Source: Thermoanaerobaculia bacterium (GTDB lineage: Bacteria > Acidobacteriota > Thermoanaerobaculia > Multivoradales > JAHEKO01). From it: a stretch of DNA of 64,000 bases. The stretch's first letter is position 1; each line of letters opens with the position of its first letter. The stretch spans positions 86,606 to 150,605 of the forward strand of contig CAMYOG010000057.1 of assembly GCA_947259925.1 (NCBI GenBank), read 5' to 3'. The position numbers and the translations under genes are program-made. The notes under the pieces were generated by a model, which was not told the origin of the DNA, did no database searches, and saw only the letters and a list, made by a program, of their open reading frames with translations. Positions 50,222-59,319 of this stretch are shown piece by piece.

Positions 50222-53200
50222 ATGTTGAACCGAATCATCGAGTGGTCACTCCGTAACCAGCTGCTGATCCTGGTCGCCCTGCTGCTGGCGGTCATCGGTG
50301 GCATCTGGTCGGTGCGCACCATCCGAATCGACGCGATCCCCGATCTGTCCGACGTCCAGGTGATCGTCTTCAGCGAGTATCCGGGTCAGGCGCCCCAGGT
50401 AGTGGAGGACCAGGTCACCTATCCGATCACTTCCAAGATGCTCTCGGTCCCGTTCGCGAAGGTCGTGCGCGGCTACTCGTTCTTCGGGTTCTCGTTCGTC
50501 TACGTCATCTTCGAAGACGGAACCGACCTCTACTGGGCCCGCTCGCGAGTGCTCGAATACCTTTCGGGCCTCGGGGCGCAGCTACCCCAGGGGGTGACGC
50601 CGCAGCTTGGCCCGGACGCTACCGGCGTCGGCTGGGCGTTCATGTACGTGCTCAACTCCGAGAACCGCTCGCTCTCCGAGCTGCGGTCGATCCAGGACTG
50701 GTATCTGCGCTACGGTCTCGCCGCGGTCGAAGGCGTCTCCGAGGTCGCCTCGATCGGCGGCTTCGTCCGCCAGTACCAGATCGAGGTCGATCCGGTCCGG
50801 CTGCGCGCCTACGGGCTGTCGCTAGGCGTGGTCAAACGGGCCATCCAGGAGTCGAACCTGGACGTCGGCGGGCGGCTGGTCGAGATGGCGGAGCGCGAGT
50901 ACATGGTCCGCGGCCGCGGCTACATCGAGGACCTGCGGGATCTCGAAACGATCGTTCTCTCGGCCGGACCGGGCGGCGTGCCGGTCAAGCTCGAGGACGT
51001 CGCCAACGTCAGCGTCGGACCGGAGATCCGGCGCGGTCTGGCGGACTGGAACGGCGAGGGCGAGACCGTCGGTGGCGTGGTCGTGGTGCGCTCCGGGGCC
51101 GACACCCGGACCACGATTGCCAACGTCAAGGAGCGGCTGGCCGAGCTCAAGGTCGGGCTCCCCGAGGACGTCCATATCTCGGTCGCCTACGACCGGAGCG
51201 CCCTGATCGAGCGCTCGATCGACACCCTGACCGACACCCTGATCGAGGAATCGATCGTGGTGGCGCTGGTGTGCGCGCTCTTCCTGTTCCATTTCCGCTC
51301 GGCCCTGGTGGCGATCCTGTCGATTCCGGTCTCCATCCTGCTCGCCTTCGTGCTCATGCGGGTCCAGGGTCTGGGGGCGAACATCATGTCGCTGGGCGGC
51401 ATCGCGATCTCGATCGGGGTGCTCGTCGACGCCGCGGTGGTCATGGTCGAGAACGCCCACAAGCACTACGAGGAGTTCAAGGGCAAGCGGCCGCACTTCG
51501 AGATCATCCTGCGCGCGGCGCAGGAGGTTGGCCCGACGCTCTTCTTCACGCTGCTGATCATCACGGTCTCCTTCCTGCCGGTCTTCACCCTCGAGGCCCA
51601 GGAGGGGCGGCTCTTCAAGCCGCTCGCCTTCACCAAGACCTACTCGATGGCGATGGCCTCGATCCTGGCGGTCACCCTGGTTCCGGTTTTGATGTTCTGG
51701 TTCGTACGTGGCCGCATCTTCAGCGAGCAGCGTCATCCGGTCTCGCGCTTCCTGCGCTTCGTCTACACGCCGATCCTGAACGGCGCGCTGCGCTGGCGCT
51801 GGGTGGTGATCGGGCTGATGATCGTGGTGCTGCTGGTCACTGTCGTCCCGTTCCAGCGGATCGGGTCCGAATTCATGCCGCCGCTGTGGGAGGGAGACCT
51901 GCTCTACATGCCGACCACCTTCCCGGGCCTGTCGATCACCAAGGCCAAGGAGATCCTGCAGCAGACCGACCGGATCATCCGGACCTTCCCTGAGGTCGAG
52001 TCGGTCTTCGGCAAGGTCGGCCGCGCCGAGACGGCCACCGATCCCGCACCGCTGTCGATGCTCGAGACGACGATCGTGCTCAAGGACCCGAGCGAGTGGC
52101 GGCCCGGCTTGACCAAGGACGGGCTGATCGCCGAGCTCGACGCGGCGCTCCAGTTCCCCGGACTGACCAACGCCTGGACGATGCCGATCAAGACCCGCAT
52201 CGACATGCTGTCGACCGGTATCAAGACGCCGGTCGGGATCAAGATCGGCGGTCCCGACCTGGAGGTTCTCGAGCGCCTCGCCGAGCAGGTCGAAGCGGTC
52301 GTCAAGCCGCTGCCGGGCACTCTTTCCGCCTACGCCGAGCGGGTGATGGGCGGCTCCTATCTCGACTTCGATATCGACCGCGAAGCCGCGGCCCGGTTCG
52401 GACTCCGGGTAGGCGACGTGCAGGACGTCATCCAGTCGGCGGTCGGCGGCATGAACGTGTCGTGGACGGTCGAAGGGCTCGAGCGCTATCCGATCAACGT
52501 CCGCTACCCGCGTGAGCTGCGCGACAATCCGCGCACCCTCGAGCAGGTGCTGGTGGCGACGCCGACCGGAGCCCATGTGCCGCTCGGCCAGGTCGCGAAG
52601 ATCGAGCTGCGCGACGGGCCTCCCGGCATCAAGTCGGAAGGTGCGCGGCCGAACGCCTGGGTCTACGTCGACTTGAAGGGGATCGACGTCGGCACCTGGG
52701 TGGAGCGCGCCCGCGAGGAGGTCGCCGAGCAGGTCAAGCTGCCGCCCGGCTACACCCTCGCCTGGTCGGGGCAGTACGAGTACATGGAGCGGGCGCGCGA
52801 GCGGCTGACCCTGATCGTGCCGATCACCCTGGTGTTGATCCTGGTGATCCTCTACATCAACACGCGCTCGATCGTCGAGACCGCGATCGTGCTCTCGACC
52901 ATCCCGTTCGCCCTGGTCGGCTCGGTCTGGTTGATGGACGGCCTCGGCTACAACTGGTCGGTGGCGGCGTGGGTCGGGATGATCGCGCTCGCCGGCCTCG
53001 CCACCGAGACCGGCGTCGTGATGCTGCTCTACCTCGACCTCTCGTACGAGAAGTGGAAGAGCGAGGGTCGAATGAGAAACCTCGACGACCTGCTCGAGGC
53101 GGTCAGCCACGGTGCCGCTCAGCGAATCCGGCCGAAGACCATGACCGTCCTGACGACGTTCATCGCGCTCGTGCCGATTCTCTGGGCCAGCGGCACCGGG

Positions 53201-53338
53201 GCCGACGTCATGCGACGGATCGCGGCGCCGATGGTCGGCGGTCTCGTCACCACCTTCCTTGGGGTGCTGTTCGTCTCGCCGTCGATCTACTTCATCTGGC
53301 GGGCAGCCGGTCTGCGGCGAGAATCGCGGCGGGTCTAG
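50222..53338 (+). CDS. cusA: CusA-like RND heavy-metal efflux pump
   Basis: 1038 residues, typical RND pump with 12 membrane helices. Features: start SLRNQLLILVALLLAVIGG, IDAIPDLSDVQVIVFSEYPG, HME-RND acidic helix residues in GVLVDAAVVMVENAHKHYEE, and periplasmic Met residues around LYMPTTFPG, PLSMLETTIVLKD and MPIKTRIDMLSTGIKTPVG, matching the CusA metal relay. Probable ions Cu(I)/Ag(I), by motif and context. Confidence 0.93.
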   Translation: MLNRIIEWSLRNQLLILVALLLAVIGGIWSVRTIRIDAIPDLSDVQVIVFSEYPGQAPQVVEDQVTYPITSKMLSVPFAKVVRGYSFFGFSFVYVIFEDGTDLYWARSRVLEYLSGLGAQLPQGVTPQLGPDATGVGWAFMYVLNSENRSLSELRSIQDWYLRYGLAAVEGVSEVASIGGFVRQYQIEVDPVRLRAYGLSLGVVKRAIQESNLDVGGRLVEMAEREYMVRGRGYIEDLRDLETIVLSAGPGGVPVKLEDVANVSVGPEIRRGLADWNGEGETVGGVVVVRSGADTRTTIANVKERLAELKVGLPEDVHISVAYDRSALIERSIDTLTDTLIEESIVVALVCALFLFHFRSALVAILSIPVSILLAFVLMRVQGLGANIMSLGGIAISIGVLVDAAVVMVENAHKHYEEFKGKRPHFEIILRAAQEVGPTLFFTLLIITVSFLPVFTLEAQEGRLFKPLAFTKTYSMAMASILAVTLVPVLMFWFVRGRIFSEQRHPVSRFLRFVYTPILNGALRWRWVVIGLMIVVLLVTVVPFQRIGSEFMPPLWEGDLLYMPTTFPGLSITKAKEILQQTDRIIRTFPEVESVFGKVGRAETATDPAPLSMLETTIVLKDPSEWRPGLTKDGLIAELDAALQFPGLTNAWTMPIKTRIDMLSTGIKTPVGIKIGGPDLEVLERLAEQVEAVVKPLPGTLSAYAERVMGGSYLDFDIDREAAARFGLRVGDVQDVIQSAVGGMNVSWTVEGLERYPINVRYPRELRDNPRTLEQVLVATPTGAHVPLGQVAKIELRDGPPGIKSEGARPNAWVYVDLKGIDVGTWVERAREEVAEQVKLPPGYTLAWSGQYEYMERARERLTLIVPITLVLILVILYINTRSIVETAIVLSTIPFALVGSVWLMDGLGYNWSVAAWVGMIALAGLATETGVVMLLYLDLSYEKWKSEGRMRNLDDLLEAVSHGAAQRIRPKTMTVLTTFIALVPILWASGTGADVMRRIAAPMVGGLVTTFLGVLFVSPSIYFIWRAAGLRRESRRV

Positions 53339-53353
53339 GAGCTCATTCCTTGT

Positions 53354-53382
53354 TTGAGCAAGGAAAATATCCTTGCTATCAT
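53354..53382 (+). promoter_or_regulatory. toxin-antitoxin promoter with operator palindrome in the spacer
   Basis: TTGAGC (53354-53359), exactly 17 nt, TATCAT (53377-53382). The spacer is almost entirely the palindrome GCAAGG-AAAATAT-CCTTGC (53358-53376). The antitoxin GTG follows 6 nt after the -10, so the message is probably leaderless. Binding of the complex here would block the promoter. Confidence 0.65.
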
Positions 53383-53388
53383 GAGCTC

Positions 53389-53682
53389 GTGTCCAAGATC
53401 ACTTCGAAACTGCAGGTCACGATTCCGAAAGCGATCGCCGAGCAGTACGGTCTCAAGCCCGGAGACGAGATCGAGTTCAAGGCGGCTGGTGACGTCATCC
53501 GGGTCATTCCGCCAGGTCATCACAAGCGCCCGCGCCTCAGCCTCGAGGAGCGCCTGAGGCTCTTCGACGAAACGACAGAACGGATCAGGAAGCGGTGGGA
53601 GGAGTTGGGTCTGCCGAAGGAGCAGCCGTCCGATCGAGGTTGGACGAGAGAGGAGCTCTACGACCGTGGCGAGCCTCGTTGA
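53389..53682 (+). CDS. AbrB/SpoVT-type antitoxin
   Basis: 97 residues with a swapped-hairpin AbrB domain: SKITSKLQVTIPKAIAEQYG, LKPGDEIEFKAAGDVIRVI, then a charged helical tail (LSLEERLRLFDETTERIRKR) that would wrap the toxin. GTG start; the upstream ATG at 53381 is out of frame. Overlaps the PIN toxin by 17 nt. Confidence 0.88.
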   Translation: MSKITSKLQVTIPKAIAEQYGLKPGDEIEFKAAGDVIRVIPPGHHKRPRLSLEERLRLFDETTERIRKRWEELGLPKEQPSDRGWTREELYDRGEPR

Positions 53683-54145
53683 CACCAACGTTCTCGTCTA
53701 CCGGTACGACCAGCGTTTTTCGGAGAAGCGGGAGATCGCCGCAGAACTGTTGCGACGCGGCATCTGGGACGGGGACCTGCTCTTGCCTCACCAGGCCGTC
53801 ATCGAGTTCGTTGCCGCGGTGAGTCGACCACGCAAAGATCTCGGCGGCACGCCGCTGTTAGAAAGGGCTTGGGCCTGCGGCGAAGCGGAGCGCATGATGC
53901 GCGACTTCAAAGTGGTGTATCCGGACGAACAGGTCTTGCGAGCCGCGTTCCAAGGCACTCTTGCCTACCAGCTCTCCTGGTGGGACGCTCACCTCTGGGC
54001 CTACGCCGAGGTCAACGGTGTGCCGGAGATCCTCTCGGAGGACTTCGAGCATGGTCGTCACTACGGCTCGGTTCGGGTCGTAGACCCGTTCCTTGCAGCT
54101 TCCGGCGAAGTCCACGAGCTGCCGGCGATGTACGAAGCGACGTGA
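53666..54145 (+). CDS. PIN-domain ribonuclease toxin
   Basis: 159 residues: PIN acidic residues in LVDTNVLVYRYD, IEFVAAVSRP, SWWDAHLWAYAEV and LSEDFEHG, i.e. four-acid pattern of VapC-type toxins. Cleaves RNA when free. Begins within the antitoxin gene (GTG 53666). The pair sits between cusA and the crotonase cluster and has a locally lower-GC promoter, in keeping with a mobile addition. Confidence 0.88.
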   Translation: MASLVDTNVLVYRYDQRFSEKREIAAELLRRGIWDGDLLLPHQAVIEFVAAVSRPRKDLGGTPLLERAWACGEAERMMRDFKVVYPDEQVLRAAFQGTLAYQLSWWDAHLWAYAEVNGVPEILSEDFEHGRHYGSVRVVDPFLAASGEVHELPAMYEAT

Positions 54146-54206
54146 GCTAGCTCCGGTGGTGCAACCCTGCCGCGGTCGGTCGCGGGGCTCACCGGACGCT
54201 ATGGCC

Positions 54207-54983
54207 CTAGCGACCCTGCCAGTCCGCTTGGCGCTTCTCGAGGAACGCCTTGACGCCTTCCTTCTTGTCCTCGGTGGAGAAGGCGAGGCAGAAGAGGTCG
54301 CGCTCGTAGACCAGGCCGTCCTCGACCGATAGCCGCTGGCTCGCCCGTACCGCTTCCTTGGCGATCTTGAGCGTGAGCGGGCTCATGGCGGCGATCTTGC
54401 CGGCGATCTCGAGGGTCGTCTCGCGCAGCTCCTCGGGGGTCGTGACGATCTCGACCAGGCCGATCTCCTTGGCCTCGGTGGCGCCGATCATGTCGCCCGA
54501 CAGGATCAGCCGCATGGCGTGGCCGATGCCGACCTGGCGAGGCAGACGCTGGGTGCCGCCGCCCCCCGGGATCAGCCCGAGCTTGATCTCGGGCTGGCCG
54601 AAGCGAGCGTTGTCGGAGGCGATTCGGAGGTCGCACGAGAGCGCCAGCTCGCAGCCGCCGCCCAGGCAGAAGCCGTTGATCATCGCGATCACCGGCTTGG
54701 GGTAGTTGGCCATGACGTCGAACACCCGCGGGCTACGCATGGCGTGCCGCTGGTCGAACGGCTGGCGGCCTTCGAACTCGCCGATGTCGGCGCCGGCGAC
54801 GAACGATTTCTCGCCCGCGCCGGTGACCACGATGACGCCGATCGCGTCGTTGGTCTCGATCTCCTCCAGCTCGGCCATCATCTCGACCCGGACCTGCTCG
54901 CTCAGCGCGTTCAGCTTGTCCGGCCGGTTGATCGTCAGCACCGCCACGCGCCCTACATCCTCACGCAGAATCACTTCGCCCAT
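54207..54983 (-). CDS. enoyl-CoA hydratase (crotonase family)
   Basis: 258 residues: LTINRPDKLNALS, oxyanion-hole GADIGEF, catalytic loop GFCLGGGCELALSCDLR and FGQPEIKLGLIPGGGGTQRLPR with both expected Glu residues. C-terminal STEDKKEGVKAFLEKR. Hydrates trans-2-enoyl-CoA in fatty acid or amino acid degradation. First of a crotonase/dehydrogenase group on the minus strand; preceded by a crotonase remnant. Confidence 0.9.
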   Translation of the reverse strand: MGEVILREDVGRVAVLTINRPDKLNALSEQVRVEMMAELEEIETNDAIGVIVVTGAGEKSFVAGADIGEFEGRQPFDQRHAMRSPRVFDVMANYPKPVIAMINGFCLGGGCELALSCDLRIASDNARFGQPEIKLGLIPGGGGTQRLPRQVGIGHAMRLILSGDMIGATEAKEIGLVEIVTTPEELRETTLEIAGKIAAMSPLTLKIAKEAVRASQRLSVEDGLVYERDLFCLAFSTEDKKEGVKAFLEKRQADWQGR

Positions 54984-55087
54984 GCCTCGTCTCCTATCGG
55001 TGTTTCAGGCTGCGGCCGCGTTTCGAGGAGGGCGGCCACGCCCTCGTTCATCTTCTCGGTTCGAATCGGCTCCAGAGCGCGCGTCAC
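54971..55087 (-). pseudogene. C-terminal remnant of a second crotonase
   Basis: Between the hydrolase and the hydratase, the frame from 55087 reads EPIRTEKMNEGVAALLETRP, which resembles the crotonase ending SEDxxEGVxAFLEKR found in both complete neighbours. It lacks all upstream domains and ends at TGA 54971, overlapping the next gene's start. Translation-only evidence for a deleted copy. Confidence 0.5.
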
Positions 55088-55118
55088 GCACCGGGGGTCG
55101 CCCTCGCACTCGACGGTC

Positions 55119-55832
55119 CTACCCATCCTCGAGCGCTCCCGCGGTCTCCAGAAACTGTCGCCAGAGCTCGAGCTGGTAGGGCATCGAGGTCAGGTTCTCC
55201 GGGTGCCACTGGACGCCCTTCAGCCACCAGTCGTCGCCGCTCCATTCGAAGCTCTCGAGGACCCCGTCGGGCGACCAGGCGACCGCCCGCAGGCCCGCTG
55301 CCAGCTCCCGGACCGCCTGGTGATGCCGGCTGTTCACGAACTCGTCGTGCCGGGCGAGCGCGTCGCCGAACGGGCTCTTCTCGGTGATCCGCTCGAGCCG
55401 GTGCGCCGGCCGGTCGAGCGGCCCCTGGAAGGCGTGGTTCTCGACGCCGGGGAACTGCAGGCCGAGATCCTGGTAGAGATCGCCGCCCAGGAAGACGTTG
55501 GTGGTCTGCATCCCCTTGCAGATCGCCCAGACCGGCGTCCGGCCCCGTTGGGCGCCCGCCAGGAGCTCGAGCTCGAGCGCGTCGAGCGCCTCGTTGATCC
55601 TGAGCTGGGCGTTTTCGAGCGGCTTCTCGCCGAAGTGGCGGGGATGGATGTCCGGTCCCCCGGCCAGCACCAGGCCGGCGGCGCGCGCCGCGAACCCACT
55701 GAGATCCGTGCCGTTGACGTCCGGCGTCAGGACCGTCAGCTGCGACCGGTGCAGGCCGGCGGCGAGCAACGCGTCGCAGTACTCGACCGCCTTGCGGTCG
55801 GTCTCCACGCACACCAGGACCTGCCCGGCCAC
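55119..55832 (-). CDS. class I glutamine amidotransferase-like hydrolase (peptidase C26)
   Basis: 237 residues: GGPDIHPRHFGE, nucleophile in WAICKGMQTTNVFLGG, FVNSRHHQAVREL and the His in KGVQWHPENLT. This is the gamma-glutamyl-gamma-aminobutyrate hydrolase (PuuD) group; Cys and His are present. With the aldehyde dehydrogenase next door a putrescine/GABA route is possible but not proven. Confidence 0.8.
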   Translation of the reverse strand: MAGQVLVCVETDRKAVEYCDALLAAGLHRSQLTVLTPDVNGTDLSGFAARAAGLVLAGGPDIHPRHFGEKPLENAQLRINEALDALELELLAGAQRGRTPVWAICKGMQTTNVFLGGDLYQDLGLQFPGVENHAFQGPLDRPAHRLERITEKSPFGDALARHDEFVNSRHHQAVRELAAGLRAVAWSPDGVLESFEWSGDDWWLKGVQWHPENLTSMPYQLELWRQFLETAGALEDG

Positions 55833-55842
55833 GATGTCGCCT

Positions 55843-57321
55843 CTACTTGCCGACCCAGACCGTCTTGGTCTCGGTGTAGTAGTCGAGCGCCGCGCTCCCG
55901 AGCTCGCGGCCGAAACCGCTCTGCTTGTAGCCGCCGAACGGCGCGCCCGAGTCGTACCAGTTGTACTGGTTGATCCAGACGGTGCCGGCCTTGAGTTTGG
56001 CGGCGACCGCGTGCGCCTTGCCGATGTCGCGGGTCCAGACGCCGGCCGCCAGGCCGAAGATCGAGTTGTTGGCGAGCTCGACCACCTCGCCCGGCTCCTC
56101 GAACGGGATGGTCACCAGGACGGGTCCGAAGATCTCTTCCTGCGCCACCTTCATCTGGTTGTCGACCCCGGTCAGGATGGTCGGCTGCATGAAGTAGCCC
56201 TTGCCGTTGACGTCGGCGGCCACTCCGCCGTGCGCGACCTCGGCGCCTTCCTGCTTGCCGATCTCGACGTAGCCGAGCACGCTCTCGCGCTGCTCGCTGG
56301 AGACCAGGGCACCGAGCTTGGTCTTCGGATGCTGAGGATCGCCCGGCACCAGGCGAGCGGTGCGCTCGACCAGCTTCTCGAGCATCTCGTCGTGCACCCG
56401 CTTCTCGACGAACAGTCGCGAGCCGGCGGCGCAGACCTCGCCCTTGCCGTAGAAGATGCCGTTGTAGGCGCCTTTGACAGCAGCGTCGAGGTCGGCGTCG
56501 GCGAAGACGATGTTGGGCGACTTGCCGCCCAGCTCGAGGGTGACGCGCTTGATCGTCTCGGCCGCGTCCTTCATCAAGCCCTTGCCGACCTCGGTCGAGC
56601 CGGTGAACGAGATCTTGGCGACGTCGGGATGCTCGACCAGCCGCCTGCCGACCTGTGAGCCGCTACCGGGGACGACGTTGAGCGCTCCGGGCGGCAGCCC
56701 GGTCTCGCTCGCCAGCTCGGCGAACTTGAGCGCCGTCAGCGGCGTGTTCGAAGCCGGCTTGAGCACCACCGCGTTGCCGCACGCGAGCGCCGGCGCGATC
56801 TTCCACATCGCCTGGATGATCGGGAAGTTCCACGGCGTGATCGCCGCGACGACGCCCATCGGCTCGCGCAGCGTGTAGGCCATCGAGAACGGCCCCGCGA
56901 CCGAGAAGGTGTCGCCGTGCACCTTGTCCGCCCAGCCGGCGAAGTAGCGCAGGGCGTCGACCGCCGCCGGCACGTCGACGTAACGCGACTCGAAGATCGG
57001 CTTGCCGTTGTCGGAGGTCTCGATCCGGGCGAACTCCTCGGTCCGGGCCTCGAGCGCGTCGGCGATCTTCCAGAGCAGCTTGCCGCGATCGCGCGGCGAG
57101 GTCTTGCCCCATTCGCCGTCGAGCGCCTGGTGGGCGGCAGCGACCGCCGCGTCGGCGTCGGCGGCACTCGCCGCGGCCACCTCACAAAGCGTCTCCTCGG
57201 TGGCCGGATTCTCAGAGGCGAACGTGCCGCCCGAGCCGTCCACCCACTCGCCGCCGATGAACAGCTTGGCGGGCGGCAGCTGGAGCGCGGGCTCGACGTC
57301 CGTCGTCGTGGCGGTCGTCAC
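55843..57321 (-). CDS. NAD(P)-dependent aldehyde dehydrogenase
   Basis: 492 residues: NAD-binding ITPWNFPIIQAMWKIAPALA, FTGSTEVGKGL, catalytic Glu in LELGGKSPNIVFADADLD, catalytic Cys in KGEVCAAGSR and EEIFGPVL. The closest types are betaine/aminobutyraldehyde/phenylacetaldehyde dehydrogenases; substrate not deducible. Starts with GTG 57321, 2 nt after the crotonase stop; the hydrolase gene follows by 10 nt. Confidence 0.92.
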   Translation of the reverse strand: MTTATTTDVEPALQLPPAKLFIGGEWVDGSGGTFASENPATEETLCEVAAASAADADAAVAAAHQALDGEWGKTSPRDRGKLLWKIADALEARTEEFARIETSDNGKPIFESRYVDVPAAVDALRYFAGWADKVHGDTFSVAGPFSMAYTLREPMGVVAAITPWNFPIIQAMWKIAPALACGNAVVLKPASNTPLTALKFAELASETGLPPGALNVVPGSGSQVGRRLVEHPDVAKISFTGSTEVGKGLMKDAAETIKRVTLELGGKSPNIVFADADLDAAVKGAYNGIFYGKGEVCAAGSRLFVEKRVHDEMLEKLVERTARLVPGDPQHPKTKLGALVSSEQRESVLGYVEIGKQEGAEVAHGGVAADVNGKGYFMQPTILTGVDNQMKVAQEEIFGPVLVTIPFEEPGEVVELANNSIFGLAAGVWTRDIGKAHAVAAKLKAGTVWINQYNWYDSGAPFGGYKQSGFGRELGSAALDYYTETKTVWVGK

Positions 57322-57323
57322 CG

Positions 57324-58136
57324 TCAGGCTCCCTTGAACTCGGGCTTTCGCTTCTCGACGTAGGCCGCCAGACCCTCCTTGGCGTCGTCACCCTGGAAGA
57401 GGAGCTGCTGCAGCTCGCGCTCGATCGCCAAGCCGCTCTCGAACGGCACCTCGGCGCCCGACTGCACCGAGCGCTTGATCCGGCCGACCGCCTTGGCCGC
57501 CATGTTGGGCGGGCAGAACTTCTTGGCGAAGTCGTGCACCTGGTCCATGAAGTCGTCGCCCTCGAAAATGCGGTTGACGCAGCCGAGCTCCTTGGCCTCG
57601 TCGAAAGTGAGCAGCTCGGCGGAGGTCATCAGGTCGATCGCTCGGCTCTTGCCGACCATGCGGGCGAGCCGTTGGGTGCCACCCGTTCCGGGCAGGACGC
57701 CCAGGTTGACCTCCGGGAGGCCGACCTTGCCGGCGTCCTTCTTGGCGATCCGCAGATCGGCCGCCATCGCGATCTCGAGGCCGCCGCCGACCGTGTGGCC
57801 GTTGAGAGCGGCAATCACCAGCTTGGGCGTCTGCTCGAGCCGGTTCAGGGTCTCGTTGGCGTGCAGGCAGAAGTAGTACTTGAAGGTCGGATCGGACGTC
57901 TGCAGCATGTTGATGTTGGCGCCGGCGCAGAAGAACTTCTCGCCGAGACCGGTGACCACGATGACGTGCACATCGACGTCGAAGCGGGCTTTCAGGATGC
58001 CCTCGTCGAGCTGGCGCATCATCTCGTGCGTGTAGGTGTTCGCGGGCGGATCGGTCAGGGTCAGATAGGCGACGCCGTCCCGGACGTCGTACTGAACGAG
58101 GGTGCGCTCCGCGTTGTCAGCGATGGGCTGAGCCAT
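57324..58136 (-). CDS. enoyl-CoA hydratase/isomerase family protein
   Basis: 270 residues: YLTLTDPPANTYTHEMMRQL, GAGANINMLQ region, ALNGHTVGGGLEIAMAADLR and GLPEVNLGVLPGTGGTQRLAR with both catalytic-type Glu residues, and DAKEGLAAYVEKRKPEF at the end. Typical fatty acid crotonase, different from the neighbouring one. First gene of the minus-strand group ending at 54207. Confidence 0.9.
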   Translation of the reverse strand: MAQPIADNAERTLVQYDVRDGVAYLTLTDPPANTYTHEMMRQLDEGILKARFDVDVHVIVVTGLGEKFFCAGANINMLQTSDPTFKYYFCLHANETLNRLEQTPKLVIAALNGHTVGGGLEIAMAADLRIAKKDAGKVGLPEVNLGVLPGTGGTQRLARMVGKSRAIDLMTSAELLTFDEAKELGCVNRIFEGDDFMDQVHDFAKKFCPPNMAAKAVGRIKRSVQSGAEVPFESGLAIERELQQLLFQGDDAKEGLAAYVEKRKPEFKGA

Positions 58137-58288
58137 GGTCTACCTCCGATTGTTCGAAAGCGCTCAAAGAGCGGATCTACAGGATGTCCAAATACCTGGC
58201 AGCAGGTTGTCTAGTTAGTAGAGAGGCCGGCAAGTCGCCGGAGCTCCCGCGGCAATTCTTTCACGAGGTCCGGTCCCCGGCAAGAATC

Positions 58289-58312
58289 GGCCGAAATCGG
58301 CCTCCTTCTTTT
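58289..58312 (+). terminator. small hairpin with T-rich tail
   Basis: GGCCGA-AA-TCGGCC (58289-58302) followed by TCCTTCTTTT. It would work only for plus-strand transcripts coming from the left, or as an attenuator before the gene at 58380. Nothing else notable in 58137-58379. Confidence 0.3.
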
Positions 58313-58379
58313 CGGCGTGTCGAGTGTTAGACTTTTCGATGAGTCACTTGGAGCGTTGGGGTAGTTTCTCCAGTCACCG

Positions 58380-59318
58380 ATGATCACCGGATTCAACACC
58401 GACGTCCGGCACGGTGACGTCGTTTTTCACGTCCAGACCGAGGACAAGGGGACCGGCAACCCCTGCATCGAGAGCCTGGTCTACGTCGGTGGACAGATCC
58501 TGGCGCGCAAGCGGGCCGGCTACCGTAGCCTGCTCGACGGCGACGAAGGCACCAAAGCGGTAGCGGAGCTCATGGAGCGCCAGCATCGATCGATGATCGA
58601 GGAGATCCGCTCCGGCAAGATGGACGACAAGGTCGCCGGGATGAAGGGCCTGTCCAAGCCGGCGGCCGAGGCCCCGCCAGCGGCAGCACCGGCCCCGGCG
58701 GAGCCGGCCGAGGCACCACCGCCAGCCGCGGCTCAGCCCGAAGAAGAGGAGAAGCCGGCCGCGACAGCCGCTGCGGCGCGATCCCAGCCTGCGCCGCCGC
58801 CCGAGGCCGTGCCGCCGCCGATCGACGCCTCGACCGCGATCCCGCAGCAGATGCCGCCGCTGCCCGAGGCCCCGAAGCCGCCCCGGCGGCCGCCGCCACC
58901 GATGCCGCCTCTACCGCCAAGGCCGCCACGGGACGAGCCGAGCGAGGCGACCGAGCCGAGTGGCGGCGATCGGAGCCTCGACCAGGTCATCCTCGACTAC
59001 CTGGAGATGGAGTCGGGCCAGGACAAGCTCGTCCTGTCCATGGATCGCAAGTCGGGGGAGATGACCGCCGGCGCCGAGGCGGTCGTCCGGTTCCGGACCG
59101 AGTCGAGCGTCGACTCCGACCCGATCGGCGAGGCGCTGATCACGGTCAAGCTGATCTCGACCTTCGAAGAGCCCTACATCCTGGGCGAGGGTCGCACCGA
59201 CGACAGCGGTGAGCTCGAGCTGAAGCTGGTCATCCCCGAGCGCCAGGCCGGGAGCGGTGCCCTGATCATCACCGCCAAGAGCTCGATCGGCGACGCCGAG
59301 ATGCGGCATCTGATCTGA
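58380..59318 (+). CDS. conserved protein of unknown function with Pro-rich linker
   Basis: 312 residues in three parts: an N-terminal beta-rich domain (GFNTDVRHGDVVFHVQTEDK then IESLVYVGGQILARKRAGY), a long Pro/Ala-rich unstructured linker (about residues 90-195, e.g. PPRRPPPPMPPLPPRPPRDE), and a C-terminal beta-sandwich (DKLVLSMDRKSGEMTAG, EALITVKLISTFEEPYILG, SGALIITAKSSIGDAE). The N-terminal type occurs in Acidobacteria-like genomes, function unknown. No signal peptide. Followed at 1 nt by thiS. Confidence 0.6.
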   Translation: MITGFNTDVRHGDVVFHVQTEDKGTGNPCIESLVYVGGQILARKRAGYRSLLDGDEGTKAVAELMERQHRSMIEEIRSGKMDDKVAGMKGLSKPAAEAPPAAAPAPAEPAEAPPPAAAQPEEEEKPAATAAAARSQPAPPPEAVPPPIDASTAIPQQMPPLPEAPKPPRRPPPPMPPLPPRPPRDEPSEATEPSGGDRSLDQVILDYLEMESGQDKLVLSMDRKSGEMTAGAEAVVRFRTESSVDSDPIGEALITVKLISTFEEPYILGEGRTDDSGELELKLVIPERQAGSGALIITAKSSIGDAEMRHLI

Positions 59319-59319
59319 C

